Source of the DNA: Litchfieldella anticariensis FP35 = DSM 16096
GTDB taxonomy: Bacteria; Pseudomonadota; Gammaproteobacteria; Pseudomonadales; Halomonadaceae
Length of the DNA stretch: 64,000 bases
Direction of reading: 5' to 3'
Assembly: GCF_000409775.1 (NCBI RefSeq)
Contig: NZ_KE332377.1
Location: 744,001-808,000 of the forward strand
Position numbers and translations under genes: made by a program. The notes below the pieces were generated by a model that searched no databases, was not told the origin of the DNA, and worked only from the letters and a program-made list of their open reading frames with translations. Shown here piece after piece: positions 37,300 to 44,991 of the stretch. Positions within the stretch are counted from its first letter, which is position 1, and each line of letters starts with the position of its first letter.

Positions 37300-37968
37300 T
37301 CAATCGCTGCTCATGATGCCCAGCAACGAAAGCAAGCTGATGAACAGGTTGTAGATCGACACATACAGCGTAATGGTGGCGAGAATGTAGTTGGTCTCAC
37401 CCGCACGGTGGACAATCTCACTCGTTTGGTAGAGGATCGCCGCCGAAGAGAACAGCACGAAACCGGCGGAAACCGCCAAGGAAAGCGTCGGGATGTTGAA
37501 GACCAGCGCCGCCACCATGGCCAGAACCAGTACGATGGCTCCCGCCAACAAGAAGTTCCCCAGGAAGCTGAAGTCCTTCTTTGTCACCAAGGCCACGGCC
37601 GACAGACCAATGAAGGTTGCCCCCGTCATTGCCAAGGCGTTCATGATCAGCGTCGGACCACTGGGTAACGCCAGATAGGCGTTGAGAATCGGCCCCAACG
37701 TGAAGCCCATGAAGCCAGTGAAGGCAAAAGTAGCCAACAGGCCCGCCGCGGAATTGGCGGTCTTATGGACCAAGAACATCAGTCCATAGGCACCGATGAA
37801 GAACACCAATATGTTCATGCGTTCGATGCCCATTGCCATGGCCGCCCCAGCGGTCACAGCAGAGAACAGTAATGTCATCGCCAGCAAGGCATAAGTGTTG
37901 CGCAGTACCTTGTTGGCACTGACAGCACCCACCTGGCGGTGAGTTACCTGCGTATCATGATAGGCCAT
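37300..37968 (-). CDS. yccA: YccA, Bax inhibitor-1 family membrane protein
   Basis: 222 residues, seven hydrophobic segments, with VLRNTYALLAMTLLFSAVTA at the start and SEIVHRAGETNYILATITLY near the end, as in the BI-1/YccA family. E. coli YccA binds and modulates the FtsH protease in the inner membrane. AAGGAG nine bases before ATG 37968 decides the start. Proximity to tusE is shared with E. coli. Confidence 0.92.
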   Translation of the reverse strand: MAYHDTQVTHRQVGAVSANKVLRNTYALLAMTLLFSAVTAGAAMAMGIERMNILVFFIGAYGLMFLVHKTANSAAGLLATFAFTGFMGFTLGPILNAYLALPSGPTLIMNALAMTGATFIGLSAVALVTKKDFSFLGNFLLAGAIVLVLAMVAALVFNIPTLSLAVSAGFVLFSSAAILYQTSEIVHRAGETNYILATITLYVSIYNLFISLLSLLGIMSSD

Positions 37969-38108
37969 CGATCGATGCTCCTTCTGTTGTTGATCAAGCC
38001 TGCCGGCCAAGAATGCCGTCTCGAGGTTCTCAACGCAAGATTTACCGCTTAACGTTCGAACCACCGGTCACTTGCTAACCACCCTGGATTCTCGCCGCAC
38101 ATGCAGTG

Positions 38109-38567
38109 TTATGTATGGGGGCTAAGCGCCAATTTCGCAAGTGCAAATACACCGTCACTAGCACGATTACCCAAGCCGGCCACCTGCTCCAGCGTAAACC
38201 ATCCCAGTGCATGGACATCATCGGCGGCCGTTCCTGAGCCTCCCTTCCAGGCACAACGCACCGCCACCAGGACAAAATGATGGTACCCGATGCCTTCAGC
38301 CACCTCCTCCGCCTGCATGTCCAACGCTGTCAGCACTTCTTCCGCGCGCGCGTCGACACCGGTTTCTTCATGTAGTTCACGTTCCGCTGCATCGAAAAGC
38401 CGTTCGCCCCATTCGATATGGCCACCGGGGAAGCCCCAACACCCGGCATCCGGGGGGTTGCTCCGCTGTACCAACAACACCTTGTGATCATGCACGACGA
38501 CAGCCAATACCGCAGGCACGGGCCTGTGCTCCCTCTCGCGCTTCGTCACCTCGCCTCCATGACTCAT
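38109..38567 (-). CDS. Nudix hydrolase
   Basis: 152 residues with a full Nudix box, GHIEWGERLFDAAERELHEE followed by TGV (about 49-71), giving GX5EX7REX2EEXG. RSNPPDAGCWGFPGGH precedes it. Probably a (deoxy)nucleoside triphosphate or nucleotide-sugar hydrolase; the substrate cannot be read from sequence. Its ATG at 38567 overlaps the upstream phosphatase stop by ATGA. A GTG at codon 7 with GGAGG ahead is an alternative start. Confidence 0.9.
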   Translation of the reverse strand: MSHGGEVTKREREHRPVPAVLAVVVHDHKVLLVQRSNPPDAGCWGFPGGHIEWGERLFDAAERELHEETGVDARAEEVLTALDMQAEEVAEGIGYHHFVLVAVRCAWKGGSGTAADDVHALGWFTLEQVAGLGNRASDGVFALAKLALSPHT

Positions 38568-39223
38568 TCGCCGATCATCCTGATCACATCCACAAGTCGT
38601 ATCAGCGTAAGTCGCCCCGTAGTGAACGCTCCGGTATCGATATAGTAGACGTTACCCAACCATAGCGGTTCCCTAAGGATGGTATGGCCAACCACCACGC
38701 CATCGATGCCTGTGACTCGTGACGTATCGCGTCGCTCGATGCGTCGGCGCGACCATACCAGATGGTGTTCCAAGGCATCGTCGCCGGGCACGATCATGGA
38801 CCAATCGGTTGGCGGCTCGGCATGCACGATCCCCACGCGGGCTCCTTCAACCTCGATCTCGAATGCATAGGGCATATGGGGCAAGGCCTCGCGCAAGCGC
38901 TCGCGGACCTCCTGCGGGTCCTCGTCGCGCACCCACACACCACCATTGAGCAGCCACATGCCCCAACGTCCCAGTTCAAAGGCATCATGGGCCAGCAACT
39001 CGTGATTGCCGCGTACCGAATGGAACCAAGGTTCGAAAGGAAGTTGCAGGCACTCCAGGGAACTGGGCCCTCGGTCGATCAAGTCCCCGACACAAAATAG
39101 ACGATCACGCTGGTAATCGAACCCGGCCCGCTTGAGTTCTCTTACCAGCAGGTCGTAGCAACCATGTATATCGCCCACGACATAGTCCGTACCCGCTGTG
39201 TTGGTTGCGAAGCGTTGCAGCAT
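38564..39223 (-). CDS. PphA/PrpA-like metallophosphatase
   Basis: 219 residues, the length of E. coli PphA. All PPP-family metal motifs are present: GDIHGCYDLL, GDLIDRGPSS, VRGNHELL, and later VHAEPP and GHT. It uses two metal ions to hydrolyse phosphate esters; E. coli relatives are serine/threonine/tyrosine protein phosphatases. ATG 39223 sits behind GGGGAGG; the longer frame upstream is not supported. Couples with the Nudix gene. Confidence 0.9.
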   Translation of the reverse strand: MLQRFATNTAGTDYVVGDIHGCYDLLVRELKRAGFDYQRDRLFCVGDLIDRGPSSLECLQLPFEPWFHSVRGNHELLAHDAFELGRWGMWLLNGGVWVRDEDPQEVRERLREALPHMPYAFEIEVEGARVGIVHAEPPTDWSMIVPGDDALEHHLVWSRRRIERRDTSRVTGIDGVVVGHTILREPLWLGNVYYIDTGAFTTGRLTLIRLVDVIRMIGE

Positions 39224-39372
39224 AACCTCCCCTCTACCAGCGTTCCTATCACCAGTATCGCTACTGGGTAGCCGAGTTGTCGAAGCGTCATGGACGCAAT
39301 GTGGTGCCTTGGCAGGAACATCCAAAGAACATCGGGAGTCTCTACTACGAGTCAATCAATCACGAGGTAAGA

Positions 39373-39570
39373 ATGCTAAGAAACGCCATAGAAATCAGGA
39401 AGGTATTCGGCAAGGAAGGCGTTCGCTACGAAGTCTACGATGCCGATACCGGTACCAGCCTTGGCGTATATGACACCATTGCAGGGGCTGAAGAAATGCG
39501 CCAAAGCATGAAATCCTCCCAGGATGCCGAACAGGAAGAAGCGAACGATCCCGATCCCACGGTGGAATGA
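39373..39570 (+). CDS. Small hypothetical protein, 65 aa
   Basis: Not recognised. ATG 39373 has GAGG five bases ahead. The sequence reads as one small alpha/beta unit (VFGKEGVRYEVYDADTGTSL, then a helix GAEEMRQSMKSS) and an acidic tail ending DPDPTVE. Soluble and cytoplasmic by composition. It is followed by a good terminator and divergent from the phosphatase gene. It resembles small DNA- or stress-associated proteins only in size; no function can be given. Confidence 0.6.
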   Translation: MLRNAIEIRKVFGKEGVRYEVYDADTGTSLGVYDTIAGAEEMRQSMKSSQDAEQEEANDPDPTVE

Positions 39571-39607
39571 CGGTAGCACCGACGCGCACACTCTTCATTG
39601 AATGCAA

Positions 39608-39641
39608 AAAGCCCACCGCACCTTTACGATTCGTGGGCTTT
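39608..39641 (+). terminator. Rho-independent terminator after the 65-aa gene
   Basis: AAAGCCCAC and GTGGGCTTT form a 9-bp stem with a 16-base loop, flanked by A-rich and T-rich ends (CTTTCT), 38 bases after the stop codon. Confidence 0.8.
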
Positions 39642-39740
39642 CTCATCTCTGTCCAGCCAGCAGTGTTACGCACATGTTTGTAACCATGTGTTACGAAAGA
39701 CTATGCTAGTAAAAACGCGCAACAATAATAGGCTTGGACA

Positions 39741-39986
39741 ATGAAGAAAATAATAGTCCTGGGAATGATATGTATTGTTGCCGCAGGCGTTTACGTACTA
39801 GTCCTGGATCAACCCGAACAAGAGAACGTGGTGGTCGATCCTAAGAACCTGACTCCTGAGCAGGAAGAGTATTGTGAAAGGGTCGAGCAATGGAACAGGG
39901 AAGAAATGCTGGACATCGAGCAAAAGTGGCGTTGGGGCAGCCCCGATACCAAAGGCACCTATGACCAGTGGTGCAGGGAACGTTGA
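39741..39986 (+). CDS. Small membrane-anchored or secreted hypothetical protein, 81 aa
   Basis: Not recognised. An N-terminal basic-hydrophobic segment (MKKIIVLGMICIVAAGVYVL) acts as signal peptide or anchor, then about 55 acidic residues with two cysteines (about 44 and 78) that could form a disulfide outside the membrane, and aromatic-rich KWRWGSPDTKGTYDQW. The local sequence is more AT-rich than its neighbours. The ribosome site is weak. The ORF is followed by the tRNA terminator hairpin. Confidence 0.55.
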   Translation: MKKIIVLGMICIVAAGVYVLVLDQPEQENVVVDPKNLTPEQEEYCERVEQWNREEMLDIEQKWRWGSPDTKGTYDQWCRER

Positions 39987-40040
39987 GTTCCGCGCAGTAA
40001 AAAACTGAACAGAAACATTCGGCAGATCACCTGCAAAGAA

Positions 40041-40070
40041 AAAGGCATCAGCCAAGTAGCTGATGCCTTT
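40041..40070 (-). terminator. Terminator of tRNA-Ser
   Basis: AAAGGCATCAGC and GCTGATGCCTTT form a 12-bp stem with loop CAAGTA. On the minus strand it is followed by TTCTTT, making TTTTTCTTT in all, so it ends the tRNA transcript. It could also stop plus-strand transcription from the 81-aa gene. Confidence 0.88.
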
Positions 40071-40088
40071 CGATATTCTGATAGTGAG

Positions 40089-40178
40089 TGGCGGAGGGAC
40101 AGGGATTCGAACCCTGGAAGGGCGTTAACCCTTGCCGGTTTTCAAGACCGGTGCATTCAACCGCTCTGCCATCCCTCC
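40089..40178 (-). tRNA. tRNA-Ser(UGA)
   Basis: 90 nucleotides with encoded CCA. The acceptor arms GGAGGGA and TCCCTCC pair fully, the anticodon stem is CCGGT/ACCGG with loop CTTGAAA (anticodon TGA), the T-arm carries GGTTCGAATCC, and there is the long variable arm typical of serine tRNAs (AAGGGTTAACGCCCTT). Confidence 0.97.
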
Positions 40179-40193
40179 GGCTCACGGCGGTGA

Positions 40194-40221
40194 ATATTAC
40201 CAGCTCTTACGTGTTCGTCAA
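40194..40221 (-). promoter_or_regulatory. Sigma-70 promoter of tRNA-Ser
   Basis: On the minus strand TTGACG (40221-40216), a 16-base spacer, and TAATAT (40199-40194), about 15 bases upstream of the tRNA 5' end, with a GC-rich discriminator between. Confidence 0.8.
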
Positions 40222-40264
40222 GAGCCTGTTTGCGATCAAGACGTTATCGCTTCTTGATGACGGG

Positions 40265-41974
40265 TCAATGATAAAGGCGTAGCCCGACCTTGGTGACCTT
40301 ATTGCCTTCCATCTCACTGACGACCCAGTGGATACCATGCCAGCCCACGTCATCGCCTACCACAGGGTGCCCACCAACGCGCAGCGATACGAACTCCGCC
40401 AGGGTCATGTCCTGTTCCCCTGGGCTCAGGGTCAAACCATAGGCCGCCGCCACATCGCTCATCAGGGCATCGCCATCCAACGTGAATGTCCCGAAGAAGG
40501 CACGTTCCCGCTTCAGCTTGGCATCGCCATTGAACAGGCGATTGAGCGCCGGCAGGTCACCGGTACGTCCTATCACACATACCACATCCCCCGCCCGTAG
40601 ACGCGTACTGCCTTTGGGATGCAGCATGGCATGCTGACGGAATAGTGCCGATATCAAAGCGCCGGATGGAAAACGCAACAGTCGGATCGGAACATCGTCG
40701 AGATCTTCATTCTCGACCTGGTAGACGAACATTTCATAATCGTTTTCTGGCAGGACACCCAAGGGACCACGCCGGTTGGGAGTTACACCCAGCGGAACCT
40801 CGACCTTCATCCAGCGCGCCACCTGCGAGAGAGTCGCCCCTTGGATCAACAGCGACATCAACACCACAGCGAAGGCCACATTGAAGTAAAGGGAGGCATT
40901 TTCCACCCCGCCGATCACCGGAAAGATCGCCAGTACGATCGGCACGGCACCACGCAAGCCCACCCAAGAAATGAAACCAATTTCTCGCCAGCGGAATTTG
41001 AAGAACGGCTTGATCGATATCAGAACCGCCAAGGGCCTGGCGATGAAGATCAAAGCCAGGGCCACCAAGGAAGCCGGTAACGCATATTCGAGCATCTCGC
41101 TGGGTGTGACCAACAGCCCCAACACCAGGAACAACCCGATCTGGCTCAGCCAGGCCAACCCATCATGGACAGGCAAGATGAAGTTGAGATGTCGACCAGG
41201 CTGGTTGCCGATCATCAATCCCGCGAGATAAATCGCCAGGAAACCGCTACCTCCAAGCCCGCTGGTCAAACCGAAGACACAGAAACCCAATGCCAGTGCC
41301 AGTAATGAGTAAAGTCCTGGCGCCAGGTCCAACGAGCGCAACAGACGGGCGATCGACCAACCGGCTCCAATACCAATGAGCAGCCCTAGCCCGAACTGAG
41401 ATACCAGAAAGGTCAGCGTCTCACCGATGCCGCCGATTTCGCCCACTAGCAGTTCGACCAGCATAATGGTCAAAAAGATCGCCATCGGGTCGTTGGTCCC
41501 CGACTCGATCTCCAAGGTGGCCCCGACCCGCTCATTGAGATTGACACCGCGCCCACTGAGCATCGAGAACACGGCTGCCGCATCGGTGGAACCGACAATC
41601 GCCCCAACCAGCAACCCTTGTACCAAGCTGAGGCCAAAGACCCACATCGCGATCAATCCGACCAAAGCGCTGGTGATGAACACTCCCAAGGTAGCTAGCG
41701 ACAAGGCCGGTTTGAAGCCAACACGAAAGGTCTTCAGCCGTGTACGCAAACCGCCATCGAGCAGGATCATGGCCAGCGCCAAGTGCCCGATCAAGAACGC
41801 CAGCGAGTAGTCGTCGAACTGGATACCCAGCACTCCTTCTTCGCCCGCGAGCATCCCCAGGCCCAGGAAGATCAATAACAAGGGAAGCCCCACCATTGCC
41901 GACAAGCGGCTGGCAAGGATACTCAAGGCGATCAGGAGGCCGCTGAACAGGAAGAGAGTATTGATGCTATCCAT
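40265..41974 (-). CDS. nhaP2: Potassium/proton antiporter NhaP2 (CvrA), CPA1 family
   Basis: 569 residues. About twelve membrane segments over residues 1-390 with GSTDAAAVFSML and ESGTNDPMAIFLT carrying the acidic ion-binding residues, then a cytoplasmic TrkA-C domain (about 400-490) and a CorC/HlyC-like C-terminal domain. In relatives it exports K+ (and Na+) for H+ and protects against potassium loading and osmotic downshift, which suits a salt-tolerant host. Start weakly supported by ribosome site; the family N-terminus supports it. Confidence 0.92.
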   Translation of the reverse strand: MDSINTLFLFSGLLIALSILASRLSAMVGLPLLLIFLGLGMLAGEEGVLGIQFDDYSLAFLIGHLALAMILLDGGLRTRLKTFRVGFKPALSLATLGVFITSALVGLIAMWVFGLSLVQGLLVGAIVGSTDAAAVFSMLSGRGVNLNERVGATLEIESGTNDPMAIFLTIMLVELLVGEIGGIGETLTFLVSQFGLGLLIGIGAGWSIARLLRSLDLAPGLYSLLALALGFCVFGLTSGLGGSGFLAIYLAGLMIGNQPGRHLNFILPVHDGLAWLSQIGLFLVLGLLVTPSEMLEYALPASLVALALIFIARPLAVLISIKPFFKFRWREIGFISWVGLRGAVPIVLAIFPVIGGVENASLYFNVAFAVVLMSLLIQGATLSQVARWMKVEVPLGVTPNRRGPLGVLPENDYEMFVYQVENEDLDDVPIRLLRFPSGALISALFRQHAMLHPKGSTRLRAGDVVCVIGRTGDLPALNRLFNGDAKLKRERAFFGTFTLDGDALMSDVAAAYGLTLSPGEQDMTLAEFVSLRVGGHPVVGDDVGWHGIHWVVSEMEGNKVTKVGLRLYH

Positions 41975-42157
41975 GGCAACAGAACGTAATCGAAAAACGA
42001 ATTATGCCATGCTCCCGGCTCGGCGGCGATGACGAAGGCCAGGAACGACAGCTTAGCGACTATGCAGACAATGTAACCAAAGGATAAACTTGGCTTTCCG
42101 TATCACTGGTCATGCTTGCCATCGCAGGCCAGAAGATTCGCTGGTGGAGACACTCTG

Positions 42158-43327
42158 ATGACGAGCATGCAACGCCGCTTGGGTGGGGTATGCCTGGCCC
42201 TGTTCGTAGCGTTGATTCTGAGCACTCCGCTGCTTACCGGCAGGCCAGATAGCGTTCAGGCCAACCAAGTCGACGACGAAGCCGCACTAGAGGTAATCGA
42301 GGTAGTATCCCGTATTGCGGATGGTGAGCCTACGACCGGTGGCGGCCCAGGCATCGATACACCAGGCCCGCCGTCAGGCGTTCCCGTAGTGCCACCCTCC
42401 ATTATCCTGCGTGCCCCGGAACCTATTGCGCCGCCGCCTACGCGGGAACTGAATGTGGTACTCGATTGGTACCTCAGTCCTCAGCATGCGGCCTTCATCG
42501 TGGCGCGTGAGCGAGGTGATTTCGATCAGCAAGGGCTCAAGGTCAGCTTTTCAGCGCCCGCCGATCCAAGCGTACCCACCAAACTCGTCGCTGCCTCACG
42601 GGCTGACCTGGCCTTAGGTCGTCAACCACAGCTACACCGGCAGATCGATCAAGGGCTACCACTGATCCGTGTTGCTACCCTGGTTGGCACACCACTCAAT
42701 AGCTTGGTCGTTCGCGAAGGTAATGGCATCGGTGCCATCTCTGAGTTGAGGGGCAAGACCATCGGCTACGCTACCCAAGACGATATCCAGCCGGCTTTGG
42801 CCATCATGCTTGCCCATCACGGCGTGACACTCGACGATGTCACCTTGAAAAGAGTGGATTTTGCCCTGGGGCCGGCATTGGTAGAAAAGCGTGTCGATGC
42901 CGTGATTGGCGCCATGCGTCATGTTGCCCCTTTCCAACTTGTGGAGGAAGGGATTGTGCCCTTGAGCTTCATGGTCGAGGAGCACGGACTGCCGCGTTAT
43001 GACGAACTGATTCTGATAGCCAATCGCGATCACCTCAATGGACAGCGAGACGATATTCGCCGGCTAATTGCCGCTCTCGAAGATGCAACCCACTGGATCA
43101 TCAACCATCCCGACGAAGCCTGGGAGCTAATGATACGTAGTGAGCCGGGACTGAATACCAAAGCCAACCAGCAGGCTTGGCCAGGCATGCTACGCCGACT
43201 GTCGTTGCGCCCGGCAACGCTTGATGCACGCCACTATCTGAACTTCCAGACCTTTCTTTATGAACAAGGACTAATTCAGGAGCGATACCCCATCGAAAGG
43301 CTTGCTGTGGATCTGAGTGCTCCCTGA
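42158..43327 (+). CDS. Orphan NMT1/THI5-like (SsuA-type) substrate-binding protein
   Basis: 389 residues from ATG 42158 (GGAG nine bases ahead). An N-terminal membrane or signal segment (about 8-27), then a Gly/Pro-rich low-complexity linker around residues 60-95 (TGGGPGIDTPGPPSGVP), then a periplasmic type II binding-protein fold of the NMT1/THI5 family (VVLDWYLSPQHAAFIVARE, LRGKTIGYATQDDIQPALAI). Such proteins feed ABC importers of thiamine precursors, pyrimidine analogues, nitrate or sulfonates. No permease or ATPase gene is near, and no thiamine riboswitch is seen, so the partner and ligand are unknown. The long linker is unusual. Confidence 0.82.
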   Translation: MTSMQRRLGGVCLALFVALILSTPLLTGRPDSVQANQVDDEAALEVIEVVSRIADGEPTTGGGPGIDTPGPPSGVPVVPPSIILRAPEPIAPPPTRELNVVLDWYLSPQHAAFIVARERGDFDQQGLKVSFSAPADPSVPTKLVAASRADLALGRQPQLHRQIDQGLPLIRVATLVGTPLNSLVVREGNGIGAISELRGKTIGYATQDDIQPALAIMLAHHGVTLDDVTLKRVDFALGPALVEKRVDAVIGAMRHVAPFQLVEEGIVPLSFMVEEHGLPRYDELILIANRDHLNGQRDDIRRLIAALEDATHWIINHPDEAWELMIRSEPGLNTKANQQAWPGMLRRLSLRPATLDARHYLNFQTFLYEQGLIQERYPIERLAVDLSAP

Positions 43328-43345
43328 CGGAACGGCCAACCTAGT

Positions 43346-44137
43346 TTAGACCTGCCGTCTTCCTTCGACCTGGTCGAGAAAGGCATTGACCGTGTCCTGG
43401 AAGGCGTCAGGGCGTTCAGCGTGTAGCCAATGCCCCGCATCGAGCGAGACGATCTCAGCCTGCGGCAACACCTCATGCACCCGAGGCAACATCTCATCGG
43501 TGACATAATGCGAGTTGGCTCCTCGCACCACCAAGGCCGCCCCCTCATAAGGGCGATCACCATCTGGCTCAGCCCGGATGTCCTCATAAGCGTCCTGGAT
43601 CTGATCAAGCCCGACCCGCCATCGCATGAGACCGTCTTCATCGCGTACCAGGTTGGTAGCCAGGAACAGACGAATGGGCTTTTCCGGCACATACTCCGCC
43701 AACAGGGCATCGACTTCACGTCGATTGTCAGGCGACTTGGCCTCCACATGGCGCAACCCGGCAAATATTGCATCGTGACCATGGCCATAGCGTACCGGCG
43801 CGATATCAGCAACCAACAGTGAAGCCACTCGTTGTGGATGGAGTCGCGCCAAGGTCATGGCCACTTTCCCCCCCATTGAATGGCCCAGCAGATGGCAGTG
43901 CTCGATATCCAACCGATTCAGCACGCCCAGCACATCGTCAGCCATGTCACGGTAACTCATTCCTTCGGCATGCGGTGAGCGACCATGATTGCGCAGGTCC
44001 ATGGCCACCACGCGTCGCCGTTGCTGCCACTGCTTGATATGCGAGCGCCAGTTGTCGGCACTCCCCAGCAAACCATGAATGACCACCAGTGGAGTCCCCT
44101 CGCCGCCGGTGTCGAGGGTGTGAAGTTCCAGCGTCAT
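43346..44137 (-). CDS. ybfF: YbfF-like alpha/beta hydrolase (esterase)
   Basis: 263 residues. Oxyanion region VVIHGLLGSADNW, nucleophile elbow GHSMGG (Ser near 96), acid and base in the C-terminal part with DAGHWLHAERP. E. coli YbfF hydrolyses acyl esters including acyl-CoA. Cytoplasmic. AAGGAG is seven bases before the ATG. It lies 37 bases downstream of yhhQ on the same strand and may be co-transcribed. Confidence 0.9.
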   Translation of the reverse strand: MTLELHTLDTGGEGTPLVVIHGLLGSADNWRSHIKQWQQRRRVVAMDLRNHGRSPHAEGMSYRDMADDVLGVLNRLDIEHCHLLGHSMGGKVAMTLARLHPQRVASLLVADIAPVRYGHGHDAIFAGLRHVEAKSPDNRREVDALLAEYVPEKPIRLFLATNLVRDEDGLMRWRVGLDQIQDAYEDIRAEPDGDRPYEGAALVVRGANSHYVTDEMLPRVHEVLPQAEIVSLDAGHWLHAERPDAFQDTVNAFLDQVEGRRQV

Positions 44138-44174
44138 GGCATTCTCCTTGCGATATCTCCAAGAGGTTGGCTGC

Positions 44175-44861
44175 TCAACGTGAAATAGGTGTCGTCAACT
44201 CAGGGGCACGATCTGTCTGGCCGGTCCTTCCCATCAGGCGACGACTGAGCCATCCCAACAACAGCCCGTACAGCGGCAGGAAGAACAGCAGACTGATCCC
44301 TAGCTTGATGACGTAATCGACCCAAGCGATTTCCGGCCAGTTAGCAGCCATGAAAGCATCGGGGCTATTGTGAAAAGCAATCGAAAAGAACGCGAAGGTA
44401 TCGGCCAAATTGCCGAACAGCGTGGAAACCGCTGGCGCCACCCACCACAAGCGCAGTCGGCGCAAGCGATCAAAGACATGAATGTCCAATAGTTGACCGA
44501 GCACATAGGCCATGAAACTGGCCAACGCAATACGCGCCACGAACAGGTTCCAATCCCCCAGCCCTTCGAGACCGGCGAAGCTTCCTCGTGGAAAGACCAC
44601 CGAAACCACATAGGAAATCACCAACGCTGGCAGCATTACCCGCGTGATGATTGCCCTCGCTGGTTCCTTGCCGAACAGTCGCACGGTCAGGTCAGTGGCC
44701 AAAAAGATGAATGGAAAACTAAACGCTCCCCAAGTGGTATGCCAACCAAACATCGTGAACGGCAACTGTACCAGATAGTTGCTGGCAGCGATGATGAGGA
44801 TATGAAAAGTGACCAGAGCCGCCAACAAGCGACGAGTTTGGGAAGACGACAGTGCGAACAT
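44175..44861 (-). CDS. yhhQ: Queuosine precursor transporter YhhQ
   Basis: 228 residues, six hydrophobic segments. FTMFGWHTTWGAFSFPFIFL and FLATDLTVRLFGKEPARAII are signature stretches of the YhhQ/QPTR family, which imports preQ0 and preQ1 across the inner membrane for queuosine modification of tRNA. Start at ATG 44861, where AAAGG is about ten bases upstream and forms part of a probable preQ1 riboswitch. The longer frame to 44942 runs through the leader and is not used. Confidence 0.93.
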   Translation of the reverse strand: MFALSSSQTRRLLAALVTFHILIIAASNYLVQLPFTMFGWHTTWGAFSFPFIFLATDLTVRLFGKEPARAIITRVMLPALVISYVVSVVFPRGSFAGLEGLGDWNLFVARIALASFMAYVLGQLLDIHVFDRLRRLRLWWVAPAVSTLFGNLADTFAFFSIAFHNSPDAFMAANWPEIAWVDYVIKLGISLLFFLPLYGLLLGWLSRRLMGRTGQTDRAPELTTPISR

Positions 44862-44870
44862 TATCTGCAA

Positions 44871-44904
44871 GCCTTTTTTTGCCAGGAGGGGTGAGGGAAC
44901 CCTC
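44871..44904 (-). promoter_or_regulatory. Probable preQ1-I riboswitch controlling yhhQ translation
   Basis: On the minus strand GAGGG (44904-44900) pairs with CCCTC (44890-44886), the loop is TTCCCTCAC, and a five-base linker leads to seven A (44880-44874) and GG, which overlap the Shine-Dalgarno. CCT in the loop can pair with AGG, closing an H-type pseudoknot that hides the ribosome site. Layout, A-rich tail and linker lengths are as in short preQ1-I aptamers of the Thermoanaerobacter type, aligned from memory. The gene downstream imports preQ1, which supports the call. Confidence 0.6.
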
Positions 44905-44914
44905 GAACATACGC

Positions 44915-44940
44915 GACGCCACGGCTTATGCCGTGGCGTC
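44915..44940 (-). terminator. Perfect hairpin between prpE and yhhQ
   Basis: GACGCCACGGC and GCCGTGGCGTC form an 11-bp stem with a 4-base loop. It lies between a TATAAT-like -10 and the riboswitch, so it could either end prpE transcripts or be part of the yhhQ leader. No T-tract follows on the minus strand. Confidence 0.5.
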
Positions 44941-44958
44941 AATCATTGGTAGGGAGTG

Positions 44959-44989
44959 ATTATACGCGAGTCAGGGCCATACTGCGCAA
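44959..44989 (-). promoter_or_regulatory. Possible promoter for yhhQ
   Basis: A consensus TATAAT at 44964-44959 (minus strand) with a TTGCGC 19 bases upstream at 44989-44984. The spacer is long, so strength is uncertain. It would start yhhQ mRNA upstream of the hairpin and riboswitch. Confidence 0.4.
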
Positions 44990-44991
44990 GC

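Noticed and set aside
40089-40264. Integration site at tRNA-Ser
   Set aside because: No integrase gene and no second copy of the tRNA 3' end in the window.
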